Assembly: GCF_004332115.1 (NCBI RefSeq) | Contig: NZ_SJPA01000001.1 | Coordinates: 62,001-126,000 of the forward strand | DNA: 64,000 nucleotides | Origin: Chlorobium sp. N1 | GTDB lineage: Bacteria > Bacteroidota > Chlorobiia > Chlorobiales > Chlorobiaceae | Direction: 5' to 3' | Shown: piece by piece, positions 20,267 through 33,523 of the stretch | Numbering within the stretch: position 1 is the first letter of the stretch | Layout: every line of letters starts with the position of its first letter | Position numbers and translations under genes: made by a program | The notes under the pieces: model-generated | What the model was told of the DNA's origin: nothing | The model's input: only the letters and a program-made list of their open reading frames with translations | Database searches by the model: none

Positions 20267-22949
20267 CGCCCTCGCGGCGGAACCGGCGCAGGAGGAGTTT
20301 CTCCAGCTCGACGAGAAAGAGGACGCTCGAGCTGACCGCCAGGATCACAAGCCACTGGCGCCGGTCGAGCGCTACCGTCCCGAAGACCCGCTGCATGAAG
20401 GGGGCGTAGGTGAAGAGCGCCTGGAGGAGAAGCAGGACCGCTGCGGCAGCGAGCACATAGGGGTTCCCGTGGAGCCCGCGGCGCGTAAAGACGCTCCGGC
20501 GGAAGAAGCGGGAGCTGAAAAGGTAGAAGATCTCGAAGAACACGAGCGTGTTGACCGCCACCGTGCGGGCGCAGGCGTGCGAGCAGCCGGCCTCTTCGTA
20601 GAAGAGGAAGAGGCCGAAGGTTCCTCCGACGAGGATCAGGGAGACGTAGAGGATCCGCCAGGAGACGAACGCCGAGAGGAGCGGCTCGTCCGCCCTGCGG
20701 GGCCTGCGGCGCATCACGTCCTCTTCGGCCGGCTCGAATGCCAGCGTGAGCGCGAGCGTGACGGCCGTGACCATGTTCACCCAGAGGATCTGCACCGCCG
20801 TGATCGGCATCGTGTAGCCAAGCAGCACGGCAAAGAGGATGCTGAGCGCCTCCCCGCCGTTGGTCGGCAGGACGAAAAGGATGGACTTCTTCAGGTTGTC
20901 GTAGACGGTCCGGCCCTCCTCGACCGCACTGGCGATGGTGGCGAAATTGTCGTCTGCGAGCACCATCTCGGCCGCCTCCTTCGACACCTCCGTCCCCTTC
21001 ACCCCCATGGCGATGCCGACGTCGGCGCGCTTGAGGGCCGGGGCGTCGTTGACCCCGTCGCCCGTCATGGCCACCACGTTGCCCGAGGCCTGCAGCGCCG
21101 TGACGAGGCGCAGCTTGTGCTCAGGGCTGCTGCGGGCAAAAACGTCCACCTCCATGGCCCGCCGCCGCAGCTCCCCGTCGTCCATCGTCTCGATATCACG
21201 GCCGGTAAGGACTGCGCGCCCATCGCCGATTCCCGTCATGGCGGCGATCGCCCCGGCCGTGTCGGCGTGGTCGCCCGTGATCATCTTCACCCGGATGCCG
21301 GCCGCCCGGCACCGGGCTACCGCACGCACGGCCTCCTCTCGCGGAGGATCGATCATGCCGGCGATGCCGACGAGCATGAGCCCCTCCCCGACGTCCCCGA
21401 AACCCAGGGTGCGCTGCTCGCCCGGAACCGGCCTGCAGGCGATGGCCAGGAGACGCTCTCCGCGCGAAGCCATAACAGCGGCCCGCTTCTCCCAGTACTC
21501 CCTCCGGAAGGGCAGCGCTCCATCTTCCCGCCATACCGACCCGCAGCGGTCGAAAACGACCTCAGGAGCCCCCTTCAGATAGATGAAGGCGCGGCCGTCG
21601 TGGTTATGGTGGAGGGAGGCCATGAAGCGGTGCTCCGACTCGAAAGGGATGTGGTCGGCGCGGGGCCACTCCCCGCGCTCGGACTCGGGATCGAGGCCGG
21701 CTTTCATGCCGAGCGCCAACAGCGCCCCCTCGGTGGGATCGCCGGAAAGCGCCCAGCCCTCGCGGCGAAGCTCGAGATCGGCGTCGTTGCAGAGAAGCGA
21801 GACATGGGCGAGCACCCGCAGATCGGGGTGGAGGGCAAGGTCCGCCTCCAGGCCCTCGAGGGTGAAGGTGCCGTGCGGGTCGTACCCGCCGCCCGTCACC
21901 CCGAACTCCTTGCCCTCCAGGGAGAGGGTGCGGACGGTCATCTCGTTGCGGGTCAGCGTACCGGTCTTGTCGGTGCAGATCACCGAAACGGAGCCGAGGG
22001 TTTCCACGGCCGGCAGCCGGCGGATGATCGCGCGCCGGCGGGCCATCGCCTGCACCCCGATGGCCAGCGTGATGGTCATGATCGCCGGGAGCCCTTCGGG
22101 GATGGCCGCGACGGCGAGGCCGACGGAGGCGTTGAACATCTCGGCCGGCCGGTACCCCCTCAGCAGCACACCGAAGGCGAAGAGGAAGAGCGAGAGGACG
22201 ACGATGGCGAACGTGAGCGTCCGGCCGAACGATTCGACGCGCCGCAGCAGCGGCGTCTGCAGGGTCTCGACCGTCCCCAGCATCGAGCTGATCCGGCCGA
22301 TCTCCGTCGCGTCGGCGGTGGAGGCGACCACCCCCTCAGCCGTGCCGCTGGCGACCAGCGTGCCGGAATAGGCCATGCAGCGCCGGTCGCCGAGCACCGT
22401 ATCGGCGCGCACCGCGACCGTGTCCTTCTCGGCCGGCACCGACTCCCCCGTCAGGATCGACTCGTCGACCTTCAGCTCCTTCACCCTGAGAAGGCGCAGG
22501 TCGGCCGGCACCTTGTCGCCCGACTGGAGCAGGACGATGTCGCCCCGGACGAGCTCTTCGGCGGCGATGCGCCGGGTCCGGCCGCCGCGGCGTACCGTCG
22601 CCTGCGGGGAGAGCATGCCCTTGAGGGCGTCCATCGCCTTCTCGGCCTTCCCCTCCTGGAGGTAGCCGATGAGGGCATTGAGGACGACGACGCCGAGGAT
22701 CACCCAGGTGTCGACCCAGTGCTGAAGGGCCGCCGTGACTCCGGCGGCTGCGACGAGCACGTAGATCAGGATGTTGTTGAACTGCGAAAGGAAGCGCAAG
22801 AGCCGGCTCTCCTTCAACGGCGGACTCAGGCGGTTGGGCCCCTGCAGGCGGAGCCGCCTTGCTGCCTCAGGGGCTTCGAGGCCGGCTGGTCCGGCCCGAA
22901 GCGCCTCGAGCACCTCGTCCGACTCCATCGTATGCCACCTTCGATCCAT
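20253..22949 (-). CDS. Cation-transporting P-type ATPase (Ca2+/Mg2+-like, type II)
   Basis: This is a membrane pump powered by aspartyl phosphorylation. The ATG at 22947-22949 is preceded by AGGAGG at the right distance, giving 898 residues. It has an N-terminal cation-ATPase domain, the TGES actuator loop, PEGLPAIMTITLAIG in transmembrane segment 4 as in type II pumps, the phosphorylation site DKTGTLT, KGAPEVV in the nucleotide domain, MITGDHADT and TGDGVNDAPAL. The C-terminal domain adds four to six membrane spans. The segment 4 motif and KGAPE suggest a Ca2+ or related divalent ion, but the substrate is inferred. No accessory gene is adjacent. Confidence 0.92.
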   Translation of the reverse strand: MDRRWHTMESDEVLEALRAGPAGLEAPEAARRLRLQGPNRLSPPLKESRLLRFLSQFNNILIYVLVAAAGVTAALQHWVDTWVILGVVVLNALIGYLQEGKAEKAMDALKGMLSPQATVRRGGRTRRIAAEELVRGDIVLLQSGDKVPADLRLLRVKELKVDESILTGESVPAEKDTVAVRADTVLGDRRCMAYSGTLVASGTAEGVVASTADATEIGRISSMLGTVETLQTPLLRRVESFGRTLTFAIVVLSLFLFAFGVLLRGYRPAEMFNASVGLAVAAIPEGLPAIMTITLAIGVQAMARRRAIIRRLPAVETLGSVSVICTDKTGTLTRNEMTVRTLSLEGKEFGVTGGGYDPHGTFTLEGLEADLALHPDLRVLAHVSLLCNDADLELRREGWALSGDPTEGALLALGMKAGLDPESERGEWPRADHIPFESEHRFMASLHHNHDGRAFIYLKGAPEVVFDRCGSVWREDGALPFRREYWEKRAAVMASRGERLLAIACRPVPGEQRTLGFGDVGEGLMLVGIAGMIDPPREEAVRAVARCRAAGIRVKMITGDHADTAGAIAAMTGIGDGRAVLTGRDIETMDDGELRRRAMEVDVFARSSPEHKLRLVTALQASGNVVAMTGDGVNDAPALKRADVGIAMGVKGTEVSKEAAEMVLADDNFATIASAVEEGRTVYDNLKKSILFVLPTNGGEALSILFAVLLGYTMPITAVQILWVNMVTAVTLALTLAFEPAEEDVMRRRPRRADEPLLSAFVSWRILYVSLILVGGTFGLFLFYEEAGCSHACARTVAVNTLVFFEIFYLFSSRFFRRSVFTRRGLHGNPYVLAAAAVLLLLQALFTYAPFMQRVFGTVALDRRQWLVILAVSSSVLFLVELEKLLLRRFRREGEDEG

Positions 22950-23164
22950 CGTACCTCCTCTCGCGTTTATTTGTCTCCAGAGGGGGAGGGTTGCCGCACC
23001 CTGCCGCACGGCAGGGGCAACGGGAACGAACACCAACGCGGCACGGAGGCTGAAAATTCGCCGGCCGTCGGAGCGACCCGAAGAAAAACTTGCCCGATAC
23101 GGGCCGGTACTGCTACATTGGTATGAGACCAGGATCAACGAACCCTAGAGCGGAGAACGACGCC

Positions 23165-24352
23165 ATGCACTTCCAGTACCAGAACCCCACGCGCATCATA
23201 TTCGGAACCCGAACCATAGAACGGCTCGGCGAGGTGGTCCGGGAGCTCGGCCCCAAAGCGCTCCTCGTCACCGGCGGCGGCAGCGTGAAGCGCAGCGGAG
23301 CATACGACCGAGCGGTCGAGAGCCTCAGGGCCGCCGGCATAGCCATCGCGGAATGCGACGGGGTCGAGCCGAACCCGCGGATCTCCTCCGTGCGGCGCGG
23401 CGCCGAGACCGCACGGCGCGAGGGTTGCCGGGTCGTCGTCGCCCTCGGCGGCGGCAGCGTCATGGACGCAGCCAAGGTCATGGCCGCGGCGGCGTGCTAC
23501 GAGGGCGACCCCTGGAACATGCTCGGCCACGGCCAGGAGGGCCGCCACATCCCCACGGAGGCGCTCCCGATCGTCACCGTCCCGACGCTTGCCGCAACCG
23601 GCTCGGAGATGAACGCCGGGGCTGTGATCTCCGACCAGGAGAGCACCCTGAAGGCGGTCGTCTCCGCCCCATGCCTCTATCCGAAAACCGCCCTCGTCGA
23701 CCCTGAGCTCACCATGAGCGTGCCCCCGGACCAGACCGCCTACGGCGTGTGCGACCTCATCACCCATGTCACCGAGTCCTACTTCAACGGCGTCGACGGC
23801 ACACCGGTCCAGGACCGGTTCGCCGAAGGGGTCATCCTCACCGCCATGGAGTGGGGCCCGAGGGCGGTGGCCGACGGCCGGGACATAGAAGCCCGGGAGC
23901 AGGTGCAGTGGGCCTCCATCGCGGCCCTCAACGGCTGGGTCCAGGCCGGAACGCTCTCCCCCTTCCCGGTGCACATGATCGAGCACTCGATCTCGGCCCA
24001 CCACGACATCGCGCACGGAGCCGGCCTCTCGGCCATCAACCCCAGCTGGATGCGCTTCGCGGCCCGCACCCGCCCCGAACGCTTCGCGCTCTTCGCCAGC
24101 CGGATCTTCGGCGTGCCGGAGGGAGGCCGGGGGGAAATGGCCGCGGCGCTCGAGGGGATCGACCGGTTCGAGGCCTTCCTCGGTTCGATCGGCTGTCCGA
24201 CGAGCCTCACTGCGGCGGGCGTCGGAGGAGAGCTCATCGAGCGATACGCCGAGGACACCCTTCTCATCTCCGCCAACGCCCAGGGTCTCCTGGCCGGGCG
24301 GCCGGCGATGACGAAGAAGGACATCGTCGAAGTGCTCCGAAGCGCACGCTGA
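23165..24352 (+). CDS. Iron-containing alcohol dehydrogenase (NADH-dependent butanol dehydrogenase type)
   Basis: This is a group III (Fe-dependent) alcohol dehydrogenase of 395 residues from the ATG at 23165, [14 protein letters not shown]. The NAD-binding domain has [33 protein letters not shown] and [19 protein letters not shown]. The metal site residues lie in [20 protein letters not shown] near 270-290, with the expected His and Asp ligands. It resembles BdhA/YqhD proteins that reduce aldehydes. It stands alone, divergent from the P-type ATPase and followed by a strong hairpin. Confidence 0.9.
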   Translation: MHFQYQNPTRIIFGTRTIERLGEVVRELGPKALLVTGGGSVKRSGAYDRAVESLRAAGIAIAECDGVEPNPRISSVRRGAETARREGCRVVVALGGGSVMDAAKVMAAAACYEGDPWNMLGHGQEGRHIPTEALPIVTVPTLAATGSEMNAGAVISDQESTLKAVVSAPCLYPKTALVDPELTMSVPPDQTAYGVCDLITHVTESYFNGVDGTPVQDRFAEGVILTAMEWGPRAVADGRDIEAREQVQWASIAALNGWVQAGTLSPFPVHMIEHSISAHHDIAHGAGLSAINPSWMRFAARTRPERFALFASRIFGVPEGGRGEMAAALEGIDRFEAFLGSIGCPTSLTAAGVGGELIERYAEDTLLISANAQGLLAGRPAMTKKDIVEVLRSAR

Positions 24353-24361
24353 AGTGCCTTT

Positions 24362-24395
24362 CCGCGGCCCCGCCTCGTTCGGCCGGGGGCCGCGG
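24362..24395 (+). terminator. Hairpin terminator after the alcohol dehydrogenase gene
   Basis: A perfect ten-base GC stem pairs CCGCGGCCCC (24362-24371) with GGGGCCGCGG (24386-24395), ten bases after the stop. The trailing sequence has only GGTTTG rather than a long T-tract. Confidence 0.6.
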
Positions 24396-24547
24396 GGTTT
24401 GAAAAACGGAGCGGAAAGCGTACATTCAGCGAACGTTTTTTCCACCGAGGGCCCCCTCCCCCGCCGGGGTGCGGCCGGGCCCGCAGCACCAAACCCTCCG
24501 GCGGCCACAAGCCCCCAACAGAGCATTCCGCGCCGCCCCTCCACCCT

Positions 24548-26035
24548 ATGAGACAGACCATACAGAAAGAGTGGTTCTCGAACCCCCGCAGCGACCTCCT
24601 CGCCGGCCTCGTCGTCGCACTCGCACTGATTCCCGAAGCGATCGCCTTCTCCATCATCGCCGGCGTCGACCCCAAAGTCGGCCTCTACGCATCCTTCACG
24701 ATCGCCGTCATGATCGCCTTCACCGGCGGCCGGCCCGGCATGATCTCGGCCGCCACCGGCTCGATGGCGCTGCTCATGGTGACCCTGGTCAAAGAGCACG
24801 GACTCCAGTACCTTTTGGCGGCAACGCTCCTGACCGGCGTCCTGCAGATCCTGGCCGGCTACCTCAGGCTCGGCAACCTCATGCGCTTCATCTCCAGGGC
24901 GGTGGTGACCGGATTCGTCAATGCGCTGGCCATCCTCATCTTCATGGCCCAGCTGCCCGAGCTCTGGAACATGCCGTGGGCGGTCTACGCCATGACGGCC
25001 GGAGGGCTCGCCATCATCTACCTCTTCCCCCGCATTCCCTTCGTCGGCAAGGTCATCCCCTCGCCGCTCGTCACGATCGTATCCATGACGGCCGCAGCCA
25101 TGGCCTTCGGGATCGAGATCAACACCGTCGGGGACATGGGCAAGCTGCCCGACACGCTGCCGGTCTTCCTCCTGCCGGAGGTGCCGCTGAACTTCGAGAC
25201 GCTCTCGATCATCTTCCCCTACTCGGTCGGGCTGGCCATCGTCGGACTGCTTGAGACGATGCTCACCTCCACCATCGTCGACGATTTGACCGACACCTCG
25301 AGCGACCGCAACCGGGAGTGCCGGGGGCAGGGCATCGCCAACATCGGCGCCGGACTGCTCGGCGGCATGGCGGGCTGCGCCATGATCGGCCAGTCGGTCA
25401 TCAACGTCAAGTCGGGAGGGCGCGGCAGGCTCTCGACCCTCTCGGCCGGCATCTTCCTGCTCGTCTTCATCGTCTTCCTCGGAGACCTGCTCAAACAGAT
25501 CCCGATGGCCGCCCTCGTTGCCGTGATGATCATGGTCTCCATCGGCACCTTCTCCTGGGACTCGCTCCGCAAGCTCGGCAGCTATCCGCTCTCCACCAAC
25601 ATCGTCATGCTCTCGACCGTCGCCGTCGTCGTCTTCACCCACAACCTCGCCATCGGCGTGCTCGTCGGCGTCCTTCTGGCGACGCTCTTCTTCGCCAACA
25701 AGGTCGGCCACTTCATGGTGGTGAAAAACGAAGCGGGCGCCGAAGGGGTGCGCACCTACCGCGTGGTCGGCCAGGTCTTCTTCGCCTCGACGGAGAAGTT
25801 CACGGCGGCCTTCGACTTCCGCGAAGCGCTCGATCGGGTGCAAATCGACCTCTCCGAAGCCCACTTCTGGGACATCAGCGCCGTCACGGCGCTCGACAAG
25901 GTCGTCATCAAATTCCGCCGCGAGGGCACCAAGGTCGAGCTCATCGGCATGAACGAGGCGAGCGCAACCATCGTCGACCGCTTCGGGCTGCACGACAAGC
26001 CCGCCGAAATCGAAAAGATCATGGCCGGCCACTGA
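24548..26035 (+). CDS. SulP family anion transporter with STAS domain
   Basis: This is an inner-membrane SulP/SLC26-type transporter, 495 residues. The N-terminal segment [19 protein letters not shown] matches the SulP signature helix, and about ten hydrophobic spans follow to residue 385. The soluble C-terminal STAS domain begins near 395 ([11 protein letters not shown]) and has the [20 protein letters not shown] strand-helix. The substrate may be sulfate, bicarbonate or another anion and is not told by sequence. A two-domain universal stress protein follows 47 bases later, a frequent bacterial pairing. Confidence 0.88.
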   Translation: MRQTIQKEWFSNPRSDLLAGLVVALALIPEAIAFSIIAGVDPKVGLYASFTIAVMIAFTGGRPGMISAATGSMALLMVTLVKEHGLQYLLAATLLTGVLQILAGYLRLGNLMRFISRAVVTGFVNALAILIFMAQLPELWNMPWAVYAMTAGGLAIIYLFPRIPFVGKVIPSPLVTIVSMTAAAMAFGIEINTVGDMGKLPDTLPVFLLPEVPLNFETLSIIFPYSVGLAIVGLLETMLTSTIVDDLTDTSSDRNRECRGQGIANIGAGLLGGMAGCAMIGQSVINVKSGGRGRLSTLSAGIFLLVFIVFLGDLLKQIPMAALVAVMIMVSIGTFSWDSLRKLGSYPLSTNIVMLSTVAVVVFTHNLAIGVLVGVLLATLFFANKVGHFMVVKNEAGAEGVRTYRVVGQVFFASTEKFTAAFDFREALDRVQIDLSEAHFWDISAVTALDKVVIKFRREGTKVELIGMNEASATIVDRFGLHDKPAEIEKIMAGH

Positions 26036-26082
26036 GCCGGCCAGCCAAACAACCCACAGGAAACCACCGGGAGGACATCCAG

Positions 26083-26931
26083 ATGAAGCACGTACTCGCC
26101 TGCATCGACGGCTCGACTGCAGCCACGGCGGTCGCCGACGCCGCAACCTGGGCAAGCCGACGGCTCGAGGCTCCGCTCGAACTGCTCCATGTGCTCGAGA
26201 AATCCGACAGGCCCGCCGGCGGGGACCTTTCCGGCGCGATCGGACTCGGCGCCCGCGAGCACCTGCTCGACGAACTCGTGGCACTCGAGGAGAAGAAAAG
26301 CCGCCTGGAGCTCGAAGAGGGCAAGGCGATGCTTCGGGCCGCTCTCGAACGAGCGGAGAGCTCGGGAGCCTCTCCCGTCTCGACCCGGCAGATCCACGGA
26401 AACCTCCTCGACATCCTCTCGGAGATGGCCGAAGGGATCAGGCTCTGCGTCCTCGGGCGGCAGGGGGAATCGCAGCGGATGGCGCAGGCCGTCGGCAGCA
26501 ACATCGAAAACGTCATCCGCACCCTGCAGCGGCCGGTGCTCGTCGTCCCCGGAGAGTTCAGGGCGCCCCGGCGCTTCATGATCGCCTTCGACGCCAGCCC
26601 GACGGCCTGGAAGGCGCTCGAGATGGTCGGTTCCAGCCCGCTGCTTGCCGGCATCCCCTGCCATGTGGTCATGGCGGGCAAGGCCGCCGACACCCGCCAG
26701 CAGGAACTCAGCGACGCATGCCACAAGCTGGAGGACAAGGGGTTCAGGGTAACGGACGCCTCGCTGGAGGGTGAGGCGAAGGATGCCCTCGGCAGATACC
26801 GCCGGGAGCACCAGATCGAGCTCATGGTGATGGGCGCCTACGGCCACTCCCGCATCCGGCAGTTCCTCGTGGGGAGCACGACGACGAAGATGATGGCCTC
26901 CTGCGACGTGCCGCTGTTGATCTTGCGATAA
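26083..26931 (+). CDS. Universal stress protein with two Usp domains
   Basis: The 282-residue protein consists of two tandem UspA folds. The first opens with HVLACIDGSTAATAVADAA, the second with RRFMIAFDASPTAWKALEM near residue 165. The second domain ends with the G-x2-G-x9-G(S/T) nucleotide-binding type motif in MGAYGHSRIRQFLVGSTTTKMM. The ATG at 26083 follows GGGAGGACAT, a plausible ribosome-binding site. It lies downstream of the SulP transporter and is probably co-transcribed. A role in sensing or regulating transport is suggested only by context. Confidence 0.9.
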   Translation: MKHVLACIDGSTAATAVADAATWASRRLEAPLELLHVLEKSDRPAGGDLSGAIGLGAREHLLDELVALEEKKSRLELEEGKAMLRAALERAESSGASPVSTRQIHGNLLDILSEMAEGIRLCVLGRQGESQRMAQAVGSNIENVIRTLQRPVLVVPGEFRAPRRFMIAFDASPTAWKALEMVGSSPLLAGIPCHVVMAGKAADTRQQELSDACHKLEDKGFRVTDASLEGEAKDALGRYRREHQIELMVMGAYGHSRIRQFLVGSTTTKMMASCDVPLLILR

Positions 26932-29445
<2,514 letters not shown>

Positions 29446-29455
29446 CCCGTCAGCC

Positions 29456-29497
29456 CTATCGGCCGCCGGGGCTGCCCCCCCCCCGGCTCACCGATAG
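29456..29497 (+). terminator. Hairpin after katG
   Basis: CTATCGG (29456-29462) pairs with CCGATAG (29491-29497), and the interior is itself GC-rich and able to fold further. It lies 11 bases after the katG stop. No clear T-tract follows, so terminator function is likely but not certain. Confidence 0.5.
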
Positions 29498-29508
29498 CCC
29501 GCGTTCCC

Positions 29509-29543
29509 CCATCAATGAAGTTGCTGCCTCTTTTCATTGATGG
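29509..29543. repeat. Perfect 11-base inverted repeat downstream of katG
   Basis: CCATCAATGAA (29509-29519) is matched exactly by TTCATTGATGG (29533-29543) around a 13-base loop. It stands between katG and the DoxX-like gene. It could be a second terminator-like hairpin, an operator or an RNA structure. Confidence 0.6.
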
Positions 29544-29683
29544 AGCCGGCAGTTTTACGGGCGTAGATCCCTTCCCACGAACACCCCGACACTCCGCATT
29601 GAACGGATATTTCCGTATACTTCTGTTAATACCAGAATACCCGGCCATCAACCACCTCTTTTGCAAACTCACCGGTACAGACC

Positions 29684-30184
29684 ATGAACGGTTTCGAGTG
29701 GAAATGGAGCCGGATGCGCGAGCATCCGCTTGAAAGCATCGGCGTCGTCCTCTTCCTCCTCGGGCGCTACCTGTTCGCCGCCATCTTCGCCTACGGGTTC
29801 TGGCACAAGCTGGTCAAGGGCTGGCTCTGGACCGACCTCATGGAGGGATTCTTCCGCCTCCGCCTCTCGGAACTCGACCCCGGCACCTGGCAGGCCCTCT
29901 ACCTTGAGCATTTCGCCATCCCGCTGGCCATGCCGATCGCCTGGATCGTCACCGTCGGCGAGCTCCTGGTTGCCGTGTGCCTCATCCTCGGCCTCGCCGT
30001 CAGGGCCAACGCCGCCTTCGCCCTCTTTCTCTTCGTGAACTTCACTGCCGGGGCCTACTTCAACTGGTCGATGCCCCCGCTCATGCTCTACGCCGTGCTC
30101 ATGATGCTGCTCCCCAGCGGCCACTGGCTCGGCCTCGACCGGCAGCTGCACCTGAAGCATCCCGACTCACCCTGGTTCAAATAA
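29684..30184 (+). CDS. DoxX-like membrane protein
   Basis: The 166-residue protein has about four hydrophobic spans. They start with VVLFLLGRYLFAAIFAYGF, which matches the DoxX family first helix, followed by AWIVTVGELLVAVCLILGL with the family's E-L in the second helix. The last span is PLMLYAVLMMLLP. DoxX relatives belong to thiosulfate:quinone oxidoreductase or redox-linked membrane complexes; the activity here is unproven. The next gene starts six bases after its stop, so the two are co-expressed. Confidence 0.75.
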   Translation: MNGFEWKWSRMREHPLESIGVVLFLLGRYLFAAIFAYGFWHKLVKGWLWTDLMEGFFRLRLSELDPGTWQALYLEHFAIPLAMPIAWIVTVGELLVAVCLILGLAVRANAAFALFLFVNFTAGAYFNWSMPPLMLYAVLMMLLPSGHWLGLDRQLHLKHPDSPWFK

Positions 30185-30190
30185 CGAGCC

Positions 30191-31003
30191 ATGCAGCCAC
30201 GCCCATCGATCCGCACCCGGCTCCTCGCCGCAGCCATCCCCGCCCTGCTCCTCGCGCCCGGAGGGGTTGCGGGCGCAGACACCCCGGCCAATGAGGCGCC
30301 CACCCTGCGCGCCCTCAACCGCGCCGACAGCGCGTTCTGGCAGATGCGCTACCGCACGGCCGACTCGCTCTACGGCGTCGCCATGCAGCTCGACCCCGAA
30401 AGCGCCGAGACCCTCTGGAAGCTCGCCCGGCTCGAAGTGAGCCTCGGCGAGTCGCTCCGCCGCGACATGAAGGAGAAACGCATCGCCCACTACCGTCGTG
30501 CGGTGGAGTACGGCCGCAGGAGCATCGCCCTCGACAGCACGAGCGCGGAGGGCCACGCATGGCTCGCCGCAGGTCTGGGGCTCCTTTCCGAAAAGAGCGG
30601 CACGAAGGAGAAGCTCCGGAACGCCGAGGAGATCAAGCGCGAGCTCGACACCGCGCTCAGGCTCAACCCCAACGAGCAGACGGCGCTCTCCATGCTCGGC
30701 TCCTACTACCGCCAGGCCGCCGGCATCGGATGGTTCAGGAGGATGATGGGGGGAACGTTCGTCGGAAAGATGCCGAAAGGCTCCTACGAGGAGGCCCGCC
30801 GGGCCTTCCGGAAGGCAATCACGCTCGACCCGAGGGTGATCCGAAACTACCATGAGCTGGCGCTCGTGGAGCTCGAGATGGGCAACAGGAAAGAGGCGGT
30901 GCAGCTGATGCAGGCGGCACAGGGCAAGCCCGTCCTCTTCCAGAGCGACCGGCGCCGCCTCCGCCAGATGCAGCGGCTACTCAGGAAACTGCAGGAAGAC
31001 TGA
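30191..31003 (+). CDS. Exported TPR-repeat protein
   Basis: The 270-residue protein has a signal peptide (R-L-L-A-A-A-I-P-A-L-L-L-A-P-G-G-V-A-G-A, cleavage near A-G-A-D). Helix pairs typical of tetratricopeptide repeats follow: AFWQMRYRTADSLYGVAMQLDP, YRRAVEYGRRSIALDSTSAEGHAWLA, LDTALRLNPNEQ and ARRAFRKAITLDP-type segments. It should act in the periplasm as a scaffold. It lies directly after the DoxX-like gene and converges with aroQ with three bases between the stops. Confidence 0.78.
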   Translation: MQPRPSIRTRLLAAAIPALLLAPGGVAGADTPANEAPTLRALNRADSAFWQMRYRTADSLYGVAMQLDPESAETLWKLARLEVSLGESLRRDMKEKRIAHYRRAVEYGRRSIALDSTSAEGHAWLAAGLGLLSEKSGTKEKLRNAEEIKRELDTALRLNPNEQTALSMLGSYYRQAAGIGWFRRMMGGTFVGKMPKGSYEEARRAFRKAITLDPRVIRNYHELALVELEMGNRKEAVQLMQAAQGKPVLFQSDRRRLRQMQRLLRKLQED

Positions 31004-31006
31004 ACG

Positions 31007-31462
31007 CTACTGCCGGCCGCCCCCGGCCGCGTGGGCGAGCAGGGCGCGCACGCCGAGCCGGTAGCTCTCCTCCCCGAACCCGCCGACCACTCCCAGGCAT
31101 ACTGCGGATATGACCGACGTCCGCCGGAACTCCTCGCGCGCATGCACGTTCGAAAGGTGCACCTCGACGACCGGCACCGAGACGGCGGCGATGGCGTCGC
31201 GCAGCGCTATGGAGTAGTGGGTCAGGGCCCCGGCGTTGAGCACCACCCCGGTGCGGCTGCCGCCGTCTTCAAAGCCGTAGAGCTTTTCGATGATCGCCCC
31301 CTCGTCCTCCGACTGGAAGAAGTCGAACGTAACGTCGGGGAACCCGGCGGCAAGGTCCCGGTTGATGTCCTGGAGGGTCCTGTGGCCGTAGATGGCCGGC
31401 TCGCGCCTGCCGAGCCGCGAGAGGTTCGGACCGTTGAGTACGAGGATGCTTGGCGTGCTCAT
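31007..31462 (-). CDS. aroQ: 3-dehydroquinate dehydratase, type II
   Basis: AroQ removes water from 3-dehydroquinate in the shikimate pathway. The 151-residue chain has LVLNGPNLSRLGRREPAIYG with the active-site Tyr, FFQSEDEGAIIEKLY, V-L-N-A-G-A-L-T-H-Y-S-I-A-L-R-D-A, EVHLSNVHAREEFR with the catalytic His, and GVVGGFGEESYRLGVRAL. All type II landmarks are present at normal length. It ends the rpoN-hslVU minus-strand operon, 17 bases after hslU. Confidence 0.95.
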   Translation of the reverse strand: MSTPSILVLNGPNLSRLGRREPAIYGHRTLQDINRDLAAGFPDVTFDFFQSEDEGAIIEKLYGFEDGGSRTGVVLNAGALTHYSIALRDAIAAVSVPVVEVHLSNVHAREEFRRTSVISAVCLGVVGGFGEESYRLGVRALLAHAAGGGRQ

Positions 31463-31479
31463 GGCTGCTCGGTCTATGG

Positions 31480-32928
<1,449 letters not shown>

Positions 32929-32969
32929 GTGACGGTATTGGACATATTAGCTGGAAATAAACCACCGGC

Positions 32970-33518
32970 CTACAGCTCTTCGACGACGATGTGGCTGTTG
33001 GTGTAGATGCAGATGTCGGCCGCGGTCTCGAGGCTCTCGCGCACGATCTCGCGGGCGGAGAGGCCGGTATGCTTCATGAGCGAACGGGCCGCGGCAAGGG
33101 CGTACATGCTGCCGCTGCCGATGGCGACGATCCCGTCCTCCGGCTCGATCACGTCGCCCGTGCCGGAGATGATGAGGGCGCGCTCAGGGCTGACGATCGC
33201 CAGCATCGCCTCGAGCCGTCGGAGGTACTTGTCGGTGCGCCAGTCGCGGGCGAGCTCGACGGCGGCGCGCTCAAGCTTGCCGTTGTAGGCCTCGAGCTTC
33301 TCCTCGAAGCGGTCGAGAAGGGTGATGGCGTCGGCCGTGGCGCCGGCGAACCCCGCCAGGAGCCGGCCCTGGTAGAGAGAGCGGATCTTGCGGGTGGAGT
33401 GCTTGACGACGGTGTTGCCGAGCGTCATCTGACCGTCGCTGCCGAGGGCGGCATGGCCGTCGCGCAGGACGCCGATGACGGTGGTGGAACGGATGACGGG
33501 CCGATCGGGATGCTTCAT
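32970..33518 (-). CDS. hslV: ATP-dependent protease peptidase subunit HslV
   Basis: HslV is the proteasome-like peptidase of the HslUV complex. The 182-residue chain shows the processing site R-S-T-T-V-I-G-V near residue 11, where the second Thr becomes the nucleophile, then [20 protein letters not shown] and [18 protein letters not shown]. The start at 33518 lies five bases after the rpoN stop, so translation is likely coupled. Confidence 0.96.
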   Translation of the reverse strand: MKHPDRPVIRSTTVIGVLRDGHAALGSDGQMTLGNTVVKHSTRKIRSLYQGRLLAGFAGATADAITLLDRFEEKLEAYNGKLERAAVELARDWRTDKYLRRLEAMLAIVSPERALIISGTGDVIEPEDGIVAIGSGSMYALAAARSLMKHTGLSAREIVRESLETAADICIYTNSHIVVEEL

Positions 33519-33523
33519 GTGGT

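Noticed and set aside
20469-23126. Long plus-strand frame antisense to the P-type ATPase
   Set aside because: The minus strand encodes DKTGTLT and TGDGVNDAP motifs; the plus frame is Arg/His/Gly-rich without family signs.
23135-26284. Very long antisense frame (over 1000 codons) across the alcohol dehydrogenase and SulP genes
   Set aside because: GC-rich genes create long open antisense frames; the sense frames carry clear families and the antisense one is only Asp/Glu/Arg/Gly-rich.
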